A stretch of 64,000 nt of DNA from an uncultured Flavobacterium sp. (GTDB lineage: Bacteria; Bacteroidota; Bacteroidia; Flavobacteriales; Flavobacteriaceae), in NCBI GenBank assembly GCA_943912855.1, contig CALTVC010000007.1, positions 62,001-126,000 of the forward strand. Direction: 5' to 3'. Positions 1 to 8,566 of this stretch are shown one piece after another. Position 1 is the stretch's first letter. Each line of letters starts with the position of its first letter. The position numbers were made by a program, and so were the translations under genes. Under the pieces are notes generated by a model. It was given only the letters and a program-made list of their open reading frames with translations, searched no databases and had not been told where the DNA came from.

Positions 1-560
1 CTTACCAGTTTGAAGCTGGGAGTGTATTGAATGCAGGACAGTCGGCTTATTTAGCTAATAATGCAGAAGTATTCAGGCAAAAATATGGTTTCGCTGCTTT
101 TGGCGAATTTCAGCGTGATTTGTCTAACAGTTCTCAAAACATTGTCCTTGCCGATGGGTATGGTAACATAATAGATGCTGTTTATTATCAGGATAAATCG
201 CCATGGCCTGATGCAGATGGTTCAGGTTCGTATCTTTTGCTTACAGATACTACACTAGATAACAGTATTGCAGAAAACTGGTCTTTGAGTGCTGATGTTG
301 TAGAGGGAACATCGGGTGTGTCTAAAGTAAGTAAACAAATTAAAGTATACCCTAATCCGGTAGGAAGTGTATTAAACATTAAAACCGATACCGTGGCAGA
401 TACAGTTGCTATATATGATCTTTCGGGTAAAGTGCTGTTTAGTAATACTGTAAATGATGTACAATTAAGTATAAACTTCGAAAGTTTTGAAGCCGGATTC
501 TATATTGTTAAGGTTACTTCCGGGGCTGAAACATCTACTCACAAAGTATTTAAAAAATAA
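1..560 (+). CDS. T9SS-exported lamin-tail-domain protein, 5' truncated by the window edge
   Basis: The reading frame is open from the first bases (in frame from base 3), so only the C-terminal part is seen. The first ~75 residues resemble the end of a lamin tail domain (LTD): aromatic and glycine-rich beta strands ending in the pattern WPDADGSGSYLLL. The last ~70 residues are a type A T9SS sorting domain, beginning KVYPNPVGSVLN and ending in a beta-rich GFYIVKVTSG...HKVFKK tail. Such proteins are exported by the Por system and anchored to or released from the cell surface. The catalytic or binding N-terminal part lies outside the window, so the substrate cannot be named. A TTG at 27 is an internal codon, not a start. 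Confidence 0.85.
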   Translation, partial: YQFEAGSVLNAGQSAYLANNAEVFRQKYGFAAFGEFQRDLSNSSQNIVLADGYGNIIDAVYYQDKSPWPDADGSGSYLLLTDTTLDNSIAENWSLSADVVEGTSGVSKVSKQIKVYPNPVGSVLNIKTDTVADTVAIYDLSGKVLFSNTVNDVQLSINFESFEAGFYIVKVTSGAETSTHKVFKK

Positions 561-581
561 ATTTACTCAAGCTTTTTGTGC

Positions 582-610
582 AAACCCTGCTGTGAACGGC
601 AGGGTTTTTT
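582..610 (+). terminator. Intrinsic terminator
   Basis: Nine-pair stem AAACCCTGC (582-590) with GCAGGGTTT (599-607) and a following T run. It ends the T9SS protein gene upstream. Confidence 0.8.
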
Positions 611-653
611 CGTTGCTAAAATTGCCTACATTTATAGTGTATAAATTCACGGT

Positions 654-1613
654 ATGAACCTTTTTAAGAATATTAATAAAAATGCTGAGTCCAGCAGTAC
701 GACAGGTTTTGGTTCCAGTGCATCGAGCTATGGCGGACGATTTATAAACAAGGACGGTTCGGCCAATATAGAAAAACGAGGACTTCCTCTTTTAGGCCGA
801 ATCAGTTGGTTCCATACGCTTGTAAATATGTCCGGATGGCAATTCTTAGGTGTTATATTTCTGTTTTATACCGGAATCAATTTCATCTTTGCATTACTGT
901 ATTATATCATTGGTGTGGAAAATCTTAGTGGTATAGGGGTAACCGGTTCTGAGTGGGTAAAGTTTGGTAAGGCGTATTTTTTCAGCGCGCAAACATTTAC
1001 TACAGTAGGGTATGGGCATATAAGTCCGTCGGGTGTTATTACGAGTGCTGTTGCGGCTACCGAGGCGCTTACGGGACTTCTTAGCTTTGCTATAGCTACG
1101 GGTTTATTTTACGGGCGTTTTAGTAGGCCAAAGGCGCATATTATTTTTTCTCACAATGCTCTAGTGTCACCATATAAAGAAGGGAAGGGGTTAATGATAC
1201 GCATTGCATCGCACAAGAATACCAACCTGCTTGATGCCGAAGCGCGTGTTACTTTGGGTATAGTAATAGAAGAAAATGGTATGCCAGTAAATAAGTTTTA
1301 CCAACTTCCGCTTGAAATGAGTAAGGTAAGTTCTATGTCCCTGAGTTGGACATTAGTACATCCTATAGATGAAAACAGTCCGTTGTTTGGTTTTACCGAA
1401 GAAGATTTCAGGCTGATAGAAGGGGAGTTTATATTGTATATAAAAGCATTTGATGATCTTTATAGTAATACTGTAGCTATAAGTACCAGCTATACTTTTG
1501 ATGAAGTGGTTTACGGAGCCAAATTTGAGATGATGTACGCAGAGAACGATGACCAAACTAAAACCATATTGTATTTAGATAGAATAAACAGGTTTAGAAA
1601 AATTGAACTATAA
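654..1613 (+). CDS. Inward-rectifier (Kir/KirBac-type) potassium channel
   Basis: Encodes a 319-residue membrane protein with the two-helix Kir layout. Transmembrane helix 1 (about residues 60-87) is followed by a pore loop with the selectivity filter T117-V-G-Y-G121, then helix 2 (about 130-150). A cytoplasmic beta-rich C-terminal IRK domain of ~160 residues contains the recognisable stretch VTLGIVIEENG...FYQLPLE. The family conducts K+ across the inner membrane and is gated by its cytoplasmic domain. The ATG at 654 is the first start in frame. The gene stands alone and is terminated by a hairpin shared with the convergent typA. The ligand or gating signal is not evident. Confidence 0.9.
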   Translation: MNLFKNINKNAESSSTTGFGSSASSYGGRFINKDGSANIEKRGLPLLGRISWFHTLVNMSGWQFLGVIFLFYTGINFIFALLYYIIGVENLSGIGVTGSEWVKFGKAYFFSAQTFTTVGYGHISPSGVITSAVAATEALTGLLSFAIATGLFYGRFSRPKAHIIFSHNALVSPYKEGKGLMIRIASHKNTNLLDAEARVTLGIVIEENGMPVNKFYQLPLEMSKVSSMSLSWTLVHPIDENSPLFGFTEEDFRLIEGEFILYIKAFDDLYSNTVAISTSYTFDEVVYGAKFEMMYAENDDQTKTILYLDRINRFRKIEL

Positions 1614-1627
1614 ATAGGGTATAAACA

Positions 1628-1656
1628 AAGAACTCCTGCCATTGGCAGGAGTTCTT
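1628..1656. terminator. Bidirectional terminator between convergent genes
   Basis: Perfect 13-bp stem AAGAACTCCTGCC / GGCAGGAGTTCTT with a 3-base loop, between the Kir channel (+) and typA (-). Confidence 0.85.
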
Positions 1657-1678
1657 GTATATAAAAGCTAAAGCTTAA

Positions 1679-3478
1679 TTAAGCAATTTTAAAACGCTTA
1701 CGGTCGTTCTCGTTAAGGTAGATTTTACGCAGACGTAGGCTCTTAGGCGTTACTTCTACGTACTCATCTTTCTGGATGTATTCCAGTGCCTCTTCAAGAG
1801 AGAATTTGATAGCAGGGATAATCCTTGCCTTATCATCAGCTCCTGACGAACGAACGTTAGTAAGTTTTTTGGTTTTGGTTACGTTAACAACCATATCATC
1901 GCCACGGCTGTTTTCACCAATAACCTGTCCTTCATAGATATCCTCGTTAGGATCTACAAAGAATTTACCACGATCCTGTAGCTTATCTATAGAGTAAGGA
2001 ATTGCCTTACCATTTTCCATAGAAATAAGAGATCCGCTAAGACGTCCTGGTATTTCACCTTTAAACGGTTGGTACTCAAGGAAACGGTGTGCCATGATAG
2101 CTTCACCTGCAGTAGCAGTAAGTAGCTGGTTCCTAAGGCCTATGATACCACGTGAAGGGATGTTGAATTTAATGATCATACGGTCACCTTTTGGTTCCAT
2201 ACTAAGCATTTCACCTTTACGAACGGTAACAAATTCTACCGCGCGACCACTAAGGTTTTCAGGAAGGTCAATGGTAAGTTCTTCGATAGGCTCACATTTC
2301 ATTCCGTCAATTTCTTTAAGGATAACCTGTGGCTGACCTATCTGAAGCTCATAACCTTCACGACGCATAGTTTCTATAAGTACAGACAAGTGAAGTACAC
2401 CACGTCCGAATACCATAAACTTATCTGCACTGTCTGTTTCGTTTACACGAAGCGCAAGGTTTTTCTCAAGCTCTTTGGTTAACCTGTCTTTAATGTGACG
2501 AGAGGTAACAAATTTACCTTCTTTACCAAAGAAAGGAGAGTCGTTAATAGTGAAAAGCATACTCATTGTAGGCTCGTCAATGGCAATTGTAGCAAGTGCC
2601 TCAGGATTTTCAAAATCAGCAACAGTATCGCCAATTTCAAAACCTTCAAGACCTACAATAGCACAAATATCACCAGCATGAACTTCATCAATTTTCCTAC
2701 GGCCAATGCCTTCAAAAACGTGAAGCTCTTTTATTTTAGATTTGATGATTTTACCATCGCGCTTAACAAGGCTTATGTTTTGGCCTTCTTTAAGCGTACC
2801 ACGCTGAAGACGACCAATAGCTATACGACCTGTAAAGCTACTAAAGTCAAGCGAAGTAATAAGAAGCTGAGGCGTACCTTCAGATACTTTAGGTTCCGGG
2901 ATGTGCTCCAGTACCATATCCAGTAGCGGCTCTATGTTTTCTGTTTTAATTTTGTGGTCTACGCTCATCCAGTTCTGTTTAGCAGAACCATATACAGCAG
3001 GGAAATCAAGCTGCCACTCTTCAGCACCAAGTTCGAACATAAGGTCGAAAACTTTTTCGTGTACTTCTTCAGGAGTACAGTTTTCCTTGTCTACTTTATT
3101 GATAACTACACATGGCTTAAGACCAAGTGAAATTGCCTTTTGTAGTACGAAACGTGTTTGTGGCATTGGGCCTTCAAATGCATCTACAAGTAGAAGTACA
3201 CCATCAGCCATGTTTAGTACACGCTCTACCTCGCCACCAAAGTCGGCGTGGCCCGGAGTATCTATAATGTTGATTTTTGTGCCTTTGTAAGTTACCGATA
3301 CGTTTTTAGACGTAATGGTAATACCGCGCTCGCGCTCCAGGTCGTTGTTATCCAGGATAAGGTCGCCGGTGTTCTCGTTATCACGGAACAGTTGGCAGTG
3401 GTACATGATTTTGTCTACCAGGGTAGTTTTACCGTGGTCAACGTGGGCAATAATAGCAATGTTTCTAATAGCAGCCAT
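1679..3478 (-). CDS. typA: Translational GTPase TypA/BipA
   Basis: Encodes 599 residues, the usual length of TypA. The N-terminal GTPase domain shows AHVDHGKTTL (G1), the G3 motif DTPGHADFGG and NKVDKE (G4). It is followed by an EF-Tu-like domain II, EF-G-like domains III and V (SRGIIGLRNQLLT), and the BipA-specific C-terminal domain ending ...LRKIYLNENDRKR. TypA binds ribosomes and supports 50S assembly and growth under stress. The frame is open 35 codons further upstream, but the start at 3478 (MAAIRNIAII) is preferred. It matches the family, has AGGAAG just before it, and lies downstream of a TACCTTTG promoter box. Confidence 0.95.
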   Translation of the reverse strand: MAAIRNIAIIAHVDHGKTTLVDKIMYHCQLFRDNENTGDLILDNNDLERERGITITSKNVSVTYKGTKINIIDTPGHADFGGEVERVLNMADGVLLLVDAFEGPMPQTRFVLQKAISLGLKPCVVINKVDKENCTPEEVHEKVFDLMFELGAEEWQLDFPAVYGSAKQNWMSVDHKIKTENIEPLLDMVLEHIPEPKVSEGTPQLLITSLDFSSFTGRIAIGRLQRGTLKEGQNISLVKRDGKIIKSKIKELHVFEGIGRRKIDEVHAGDICAIVGLEGFEIGDTVADFENPEALATIAIDEPTMSMLFTINDSPFFGKEGKFVTSRHIKDRLTKELEKNLALRVNETDSADKFMVFGRGVLHLSVLIETMRREGYELQIGQPQVILKEIDGMKCEPIEELTIDLPENLSGRAVEFVTVRKGEMLSMEPKGDRMIIKFNIPSRGIIGLRNQLLTATAGEAIMAHRFLEYQPFKGEIPGRLSGSLISMENGKAIPYSIDKLQDRGKFFVDPNEDIYEGQVIGENSRGDDMVVNVTKTKKLTNVRSSGADDKARIIPAIKFSLEEALEYIQKDEYVEVTPKSLRLRKIYLNENDRKRFKIA

Positions 3479-3498
3479 CTTCCTTTTTTTTGAAGGTG

Positions 3499-3506
3499 CA
3501 AAGGTA
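3499..3506 (-). promoter_or_regulatory. Bacteroidota -7 box for typA
   Basis: Minus-strand TACCTTTG matches TAnnTTTG 21 bases upstream of the typA ATG. No clear -33 TTTG at the normal spacing was found. Confidence 0.5.
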
Positions 3507-3710
3507 CACTTTATTTTGATAAAAAAAACATTAGTTATGAGGGAGTTAGCTTTAAACGGCAAAAAATTACACCTACATAACATTCGTACTTATATAATTA
3601 ACTTTAGATGTTTATTATTATATATGCAAGCATAGTAAAATTTAAGGTTTTTCTGAAATATTTCTCAAAATATTAAGAAGTGTTTAATATGTTTGGGTTT
3701 TTGTTTAACC

Positions 3711-3718
3711 TACTTTTG
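3711..3718 (+). promoter_or_regulatory. Bacteroidota -7 box for the MerR/carotenoid operon
   Basis: TACTTTTG matches TAnnTTTG and predicts transcription starting near 3724, just before the regulator ATG at 3740. A second box, TATGTTTG, lies at 3688-3695. An ATATTA...TAATAT inverted repeat (3670-3675 / 3685-3690) just upstream could be an operator. Confidence 0.5.
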
Positions 3719-3739
3719 TTTAAGGATTTTGCGATACAG

Positions 3740-4645
3740 ATGAACAACATAAAGAACACATTTACCATTAAGGATCTGGAGAACCTTTCGGGTATTAAGG
3801 CACATACCATACGTATATGGGAAAAACGCTACGGTGTGCTGGAGCCTACACGTACAGATACCAATATAAGGGTGTATGATACAAAAAATCTGCAAAAACT
3901 ACTGAACATAAATACTTTAAATAGTTTTGGCTATAAAATAAGTAATATATCTAAGCTTCCGGAAGACCGTATCATAGAAATGGTTAGGGGGATTCTAACA
4001 AGTAAGACCTTGACAGACCACGTATTACGGGATTTTAAGTTGGCTATGATGAATTTTAATGCCAAATTGTTTATAGACACGTATAACAACTTATTGGCAT
4101 CCAAGCCTTTTAAAGATATCTTTTACGAATGCTTTATACCACTGTTGCAAGAAATAGGTAACCTATGGCAAACCGAAACCATTACCCCGGCGCACGAGCA
4201 TTTTATTAGTAACCTGGTTAAACAAAAAGTAATGGTAAACATAGAGTCACTACAGGTTAAAGAGCCTAAGCATACTGATCGTACGTATGTATTGTATCTG
4301 CCGGAAGGCGAAATCCATGAAATAGGTCTTATGCTTCTTAATTATGAGCTCCTTTATTATGGCTTTCAAACCATTTATCTTGGCGAAAGTGTACCAATAA
4401 ATGACATTAAAAATATAAAGAAGATGTTTACAAACATAACTTTTGTAACCTACATAACAGTGGAGCTGGCTACAGGAAATACAAATGCTTATGTAGAACA
4501 AATGAAAAATGAAGTTGTAAATGATGATAGCACAGAGCTGGTTGTATGCGGCAGATGCAGCGACTTTATACAAAAGAAAATATTGAATGATAAGATAAAG
4601 GCTTACCGCACTGTCATAGAATTTGTAAATCAGCTGCCTATTTAG
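3740..4645 (+). CDS. MerR-family regulator with cobalamin-binding domain (CarH/LitR-like)
   Basis: Encodes 301 residues. An N-terminal MerR winged helix (about residues 7-75) carries FTIKDLENLSGIKAHTIRIW. A four-helix cobalamin-capping domain carries the Wx9EH signature (W143...E153-H154). The Rossmann B12-binding domain shows E191-x-H193-x-x-G196, a variant of DxHxxG. CarH-type proteins use adenosylcobalamin as a light sensor to repress carotenoid genes, and this gene directly precedes crtI (57-bp gap), so it probably controls that cluster. The residue after the Trp is Gln144, where Thermus CarH has the His that ligates cobalt after light. The start at 3740 is chosen because the longer frame from 3680 begins upstream of the promoter box. 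Confidence 0.85.
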   Translation: MNNIKNTFTIKDLENLSGIKAHTIRIWEKRYGVLEPTRTDTNIRVYDTKNLQKLLNINTLNSFGYKISNISKLPEDRIIEMVRGILTSKTLTDHVLRDFKLAMMNFNAKLFIDTYNNLLASKPFKDIFYECFIPLLQEIGNLWQTETITPAHEHFISNLVKQKVMVNIESLQVKEPKHTDRTYVLYLPEGEIHEIGLMLLNYELLYYGFQTIYLGESVPINDIKNIKKMFTNITFVTYITVELATGNTNAYVEQMKNEVVNDDSTELVVCGRCSDFIQKKILNDKIKAYRTVIEFVNQLPI

Positions 4646-4702
4646 GTTTTATTTAACGGGAGTTTTAGGATTACTCTATAAACAAAACCCTAACTTCAAG
4701 AT

Positions 4703-6193
4703 ATGCAAAAAGATATAAAAATAATAGGCTCAGGTTTTTCATCTCTGGCAGCCGCCTGTTACCTGGCTAAAGAAGGCCATAAGGTTACCGTTTATGAAAA
4801 AAACGCCACACCCGGCGGACGTGCCCGTAGGCTGGTTAAAGACGGCTTTACCTTCGATATGGGGCCTACCTGGTACTGGATGCCCGATGTTTTTGAACGT
4901 TTTTTTGCAGACTTTGGTAAAAAGCCCTCTGACTATTATACGCTGGAAAAGCTTGCACCCGCTTACAGGGTATATTTCGGGGAAAATGATTTTACCGATA
5001 TTTCAGACAATCTTGAAGATATAGCTAAAACTTTTGCAACCATAGAGCCAGGTAGCGGTAAACAGTTATTGGAATTTATGGACGAAGCCCGTAGCAATTA
5101 CGACATAGCCATAAAGAACCTGGTATATCGTCCCGGAGAATCACCATTAGAGCTGGTTACTACACAAACTGTAACGCGCCTTGGGCAATTTATAGGAAAC
5201 ATATCAAGAGACATACGCAAACGCTTTAAAAACCCTAAGCTGGTACAAATACTTGAATTCCCGGTGTTGTTCCTTGGAGCAAAACCATCAGATACGCCAT
5301 CGTTTTACAGTTTTATGAATTTTGCCGATTTCGGTCTGGGTACCTGGCATCCTAAAAAAGGCATGTACAGCGTAATTGAAGGCATGGTGCAACTGGCTGC
5401 CGAACTGGGCGTTACCATAATTACGAATGCCCCGGTAGGTAAAATAGGAGTAGAAAATGGCGAGGCAAATTACCTTGAAATTAACGACTCTAAACACTAT
5501 GCCGACACCATAGTATGCGGTGCCGATTACCATCATGGCGAAAGCCTTTTAGAACCTCAGTACCGTAAGTACAGCGAAAAGTATTGGGATACCCGAATCT
5601 TTGCACCATCATCATTACTGTTTTATGTCGGTTTTAATAAGAAACTAAAGAACGTACAGCATCATACTTTGTTTTTCGACACTGATTTTGATGTGCATGC
5701 AAAAGATATATATGATAGTCCCCGTTGGCCCGATAAGCCTTTGTTTTACGCGAGTTTTCCATCCAAGACAGACACAAGCACAGCCCCCAGTGATAGTGAA
5801 GCGGGGACTTTTCTTATCCCATTAGCACCAGGACTTGAAGATACTCCTGAACTCAGAAAAAAGTATTTTGACATTATCATAAACAGGCTGGAAAAACTTA
5901 CCGGGCAGTCGGTTAAGGAAAATATACTTTTTTCTGAATCATTTTGCCTGAACGACTTTATAAACGACTACAACTCGTATAAAGGTAATGCCTACGGGCT
6001 TGCCAATACATTGTGGCAAACCGCATTCTTACGCCCCAAGCTCAGAAGCCCCAAGGTAAGCAACCTGTACTTTACGGGGCAGCTTACCGTACCGGGGCCC
6101 GGTGTACCACCGGCGCTGATTTCGGGCAAGCTGGTAGCTGACCTTGTAAAAAAACAAATTGCTAAAACCCCATCACAAACTTCACCCGTATGA
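4703..6193 (+). CDS. crtI: Phytoene desaturase CrtI
   Basis: Encodes 496 residues. The N terminus has an FAD-binding Rossmann fold (IIGSGFSSLAAACYLAKEG...YEKNATPGGRARR). The C terminus carries the CrtI-type end TVPGPGVPPALISGKLVADL. The enzyme introduces double bonds into phytoene to make lycopene (or neurosporene) at the inner membrane. Its stop overlaps the crtB start (ATGA at 6190-6193), so the two are translationally coupled. It probably shares the transcript of the MerR/B12 regulator upstream. Confidence 0.95.
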   Translation: MQKDIKIIGSGFSSLAAACYLAKEGHKVTVYEKNATPGGRARRLVKDGFTFDMGPTWYWMPDVFERFFADFGKKPSDYYTLEKLAPAYRVYFGENDFTDISDNLEDIAKTFATIEPGSGKQLLEFMDEARSNYDIAIKNLVYRPGESPLELVTTQTVTRLGQFIGNISRDIRKRFKNPKLVQILEFPVLFLGAKPSDTPSFYSFMNFADFGLGTWHPKKGMYSVIEGMVQLAAELGVTIITNAPVGKIGVENGEANYLEINDSKHYADTIVCGADYHHGESLLEPQYRKYSEKYWDTRIFAPSSLLFYVGFNKKLKNVQHHTLFFDTDFDVHAKDIYDSPRWPDKPLFYASFPSKTDTSTAPSDSEAGTFLIPLAPGLEDTPELRKKYFDIIINRLEKLTGQSVKENILFSESFCLNDFINDYNSYKGNAYGLANTLWQTAFLRPKLRSPKVSNLYFTGQLTVPGPGVPPALISGKLVADLVKKQIAKTPSQTSPV

Positions 6194-7029
6194 AAACGAT
6201 ATTTGACAACGTATCATTTGCCTGTGCACGGCTCATAACCCGTGCCTACAGCACGTCGTTTTCTACGGCGGTAAAAATGCTCGCGCCCTCCATAAGGCAG
6301 GACATATATAATATTTACGGTTTTGTACGCCTTGCCGACGAAATTGTAGACAGCTTTCATGACTACGATAAGGAAACGCTGTTCTCCCGTTTTGAAGAAG
6401 ACTTAGAAAATTCGCTTGTCGACGGCATAAGCCTGAACCCGGTGCTGAACGGTTTTCAGCATACGGTAAAGAAATATGATATTCCACGTCACCTGATTGA
6501 TGCTTTTATGAAGAGCATGAAACAGGATTTGGTTAAAAAAGATTACACGTCTTTTGCGGAATACAACGAATACATCTATGGCAGTGCCGACGTAGTAGGA
6601 CTTATGTGCCTGAAGGTTTTTGTAAACCGAAACTATGCTCGTTATGAGGAATTAAAGCCCAGTGCTATGAGGTTGGGCTCGGCATTCCAGAAGGTTAACT
6701 TTTTGCGTGACCTGAAAGCCGATACCGAAGAGCTGGACAGGAGTTACTTCCCATCGCTTAACCTGAATGATATGACCGATGCCACCAAGAAAGCCATCAT
6801 AGATGAGATTGAAGCCGACCTTTCAGCAGGTTACGCAGGGATACTACAGCTACCCAAAGAAGCGCGTTTTGGTGTATATACGGCGTATGTATATTATAAG
6901 AAGCTACTCTCTAAACTGAAGAACACACCTCCGTTAGAAATTAAAAGCCGACGCATCCGTGTACCCGATTATCAGAAGATAACGCTGCTTGCTCGCTGTT
7001 ACGTAAACTACAGGTTAAACATTATATAA
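6190..7029 (+). CDS. crtB: Phytoene synthase CrtB
   Basis: Encodes 279 residues of the squalene/phytoene synthase family. The first aspartate-rich motif is DEIVDSFHDYD (near residue 52). The second lies in FLRDLKADTEELDRSYFP (near 167-184). It condenses two geranylgeranyl diphosphates into phytoene, the first committed carotenoid step. The start overlaps the crtI stop by four bases and crtZ follows after about 10 bp. Confidence 0.95.
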   Translation: MKTIFDNVSFACARLITRAYSTSFSTAVKMLAPSIRQDIYNIYGFVRLADEIVDSFHDYDKETLFSRFEEDLENSLVDGISLNPVLNGFQHTVKKYDIPRHLIDAFMKSMKQDLVKKDYTSFAEYNEYIYGSADVVGLMCLKVFVNRNYARYEELKPSAMRLGSAFQKVNFLRDLKADTEELDRSYFPSLNLNDMTDATKKAIIDEIEADLSAGYAGILQLPKEARFGVYTAYVYYKKLLSKLKNTPPLEIKSRRIRVPDYQKITLLARCYVNYRLNII

Positions 7030-7039
7030 AATTTTGCTT

Positions 7040-7501
7040 ATGCCCATCTGGATATACATATTGGTCTTTTTCCTCACCTTTGGCATTATGGAATTTATGG
7101 CGTGGTTTACGCATAAGTATGTGATGCACGGCTTTTTATGGAGCCTGCACAAAGACCATCACCACAAAGACCACGAATCTTGGTTTGAACGAAATGATAC
7201 CTTTTTCATCTTCTATGCGGTAATAAGTATCGGTTTCTTCTTACTTTGGCAAAATGACATACTGGAAATCGGGCTTGCCATAGGCTTAGGAATCTTTGCT
7301 TATGGACTTACCTACTTTTTAGTTCACGATATTTTTATTCATCAACGGTTTAAGATATTCAGGAAAGCGGAAAGTCGTTACGGGAAAGCCGTTCGCCGCG
7401 CCCACAAAATGCACCACAAACATCTGGGTAAAGAACATGGAGAGTGTTTCGGGATGCTGCTGTTCCCATACAGATATTGGCGGGAAGCAAGAGCGAAATG
7501 A
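7040..7501 (+). CDS. crtZ: Beta-carotene hydroxylase CrtZ
   Basis: Encodes 153 residues of the membrane fatty-acid-hydroxylase superfamily. It has four transmembrane segments and the histidine boxes that hold a di-iron centre: HKYVMH, HKDHHH, HDIFIH and HKMHH. It hydroxylates beta-ionone rings at C3 (zeaxanthin formation). The ATG at 7040 is preferred over a TTG at 7034. It ends the crt operon before a terminator; no lycopene cyclase gene follows. Confidence 0.92.
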   Translation: MPIWIYILVFFLTFGIMEFMAWFTHKYVMHGFLWSLHKDHHHKDHESWFERNDTFFIFYAVISIGFFLLWQNDILEIGLAIGLGIFAYGLTYFLVHDIFIHQRFKIFRKAESRYGKAVRRAHKMHHKHLGKEHGECFGMLLFPYRYWREARAK

Positions 7502-7507
7502 TCATAT

Positions 7508-7533
7508 AAGACTGCTTATCGGCGGTCTTTTTT
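7508..7533 (+). terminator. Terminator of the carotenoid operon
   Basis: Eight-pair stem AAGACTGC / GCGGTCTT (one G-T pair) followed by a T run. The remaining bases to 7719 are AT-rich and show no gene. Confidence 0.75.
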
Positions 7534-7719
7534 GTACAACCATATTTATATTAAGTTGTTTAAAACAACCTGCCATGATTTTGTAATTGCTTAATGCATA
7601 ATTATTTATGTTTTACTAAGCGTTCTATCTAAAATTGAATTATTAACCGATACTTATCAACAATTTTACAACAATGTAAATCAGTTTTGTTAAATTAACG
7701 CAAATTAACAACTGATTAT

Positions 7720-8559
7720 ATGAAAAAAATTACAATTCTTGGAGCATTACTGCTCAGCATGGCTTCCTATGCTCAAAAGCTTGACGATTACCAGCGCATT
7801 GAGATTAAAGGAGAATTCACCAATCCTTTATTTTCTCCTACTGGCGAATATTTATTGCTCACAGGCGAGCACATGCAGGGTGTTTACCTGCTTCATCTGG
7901 AAACCCTTGAGGTTAAAGAAATTTCAAAATCACCGGGAAGTGGCTATGGGTATACCTGGGATGCCTCTGGTAATTCTTTTTATTACAAAGAAAAGCCGGA
8001 GAAGGGATATTTTACAGAATCTAAAGTATTCAGCTATAACGTACGCGACAACTACAGAACCGCGGTACTTAATGTAGACCACAATTACCTGCCCAGCTTT
8101 ACAGGTTCTAAAACGGGTACCGTTGTATATACCAACTTAGCTACGCTAAAAATAGATGGCAGAGACCTTTCTTCCCTTAAAAACTGGACCATTACAAATG
8201 AACCTGGGCAATACTACAACGCTCTGTTATCTCATAATGGTAAAATGGTAGCTGTTCATAACGGTCCTGATATTTATGTGTACAACGTAGATGGTAGTAC
8301 ACCAGGCAAGAAAGTGGGCTCAGGTTTGGCAACAGCATGGAGCGAAAATGATGATTATCTTATCGGTTTTATAGATGAGAGTGAAGATGGACATACTGTA
8401 AGCAACAGTGATTTGTACCTGTTTAATGTTAAGGGAGAAAAACCTAAAAAACTTACCAATACTGAGGTGTTTTTTGAGATGTATCCTACAGTGTACAAAG
8501 ACAAAGTTGTTTTCTCTGACGACAAAACCGGAAGATTATTCATTGCCAACCTAAAATAG
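7720..8559 (+). CDS. Exported TolB-like beta-propeller protein
   Basis: Encodes 279 residues with a cleavable signal peptide (MKKITILGALLLSMASYAQ). The rest is a chain of beta strands of the WD40-like/TolB propeller type, with blades such as NPLFSPTGEYLLLTGE, YGYTWDASGNSFYYKE and ATAWSENDDYLIGF. No enzymatic motif or sorting domain is seen, so it is probably periplasmic and may bind a partner. It lies 7 bp ahead of the amidase gene, which suggests a shared transcript and a cell-wall-related role; this is an inference from position. Confidence 0.7.
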   Translation: MKKITILGALLLSMASYAQKLDDYQRIEIKGEFTNPLFSPTGEYLLLTGEHMQGVYLLHLETLEVKEISKSPGSGYGYTWDASGNSFYYKEKPEKGYFTESKVFSYNVRDNYRTAVLNVDHNYLPSFTGSKTGTVVYTNLATLKIDGRDLSSLKNWTITNEPGQYYNALLSHNGKMVAVHNGPDIYVYNVDGSTPGKKVGSGLATAWSENDDYLIGFIDESEDGHTVSNSDLYLFNVKGEKPKKLTNTEVFFEMYPTVYKDKVVFSDDKTGRLFIANLK

Positions 8560-8566
8560 TATCCAC

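Noticed and set aside
2495..3290. Long plus-strand ORFs opposite typA
   Set aside because: They are shadows of the minus-strand typA frame with no domain sense.
3680..3739. Upstream in-frame start for the MerR/B12 regulator
   Set aside because: The extension (MFNMFGFLFN...) lies upstream of the TACTTTTG box and does not resemble MerR N termini.
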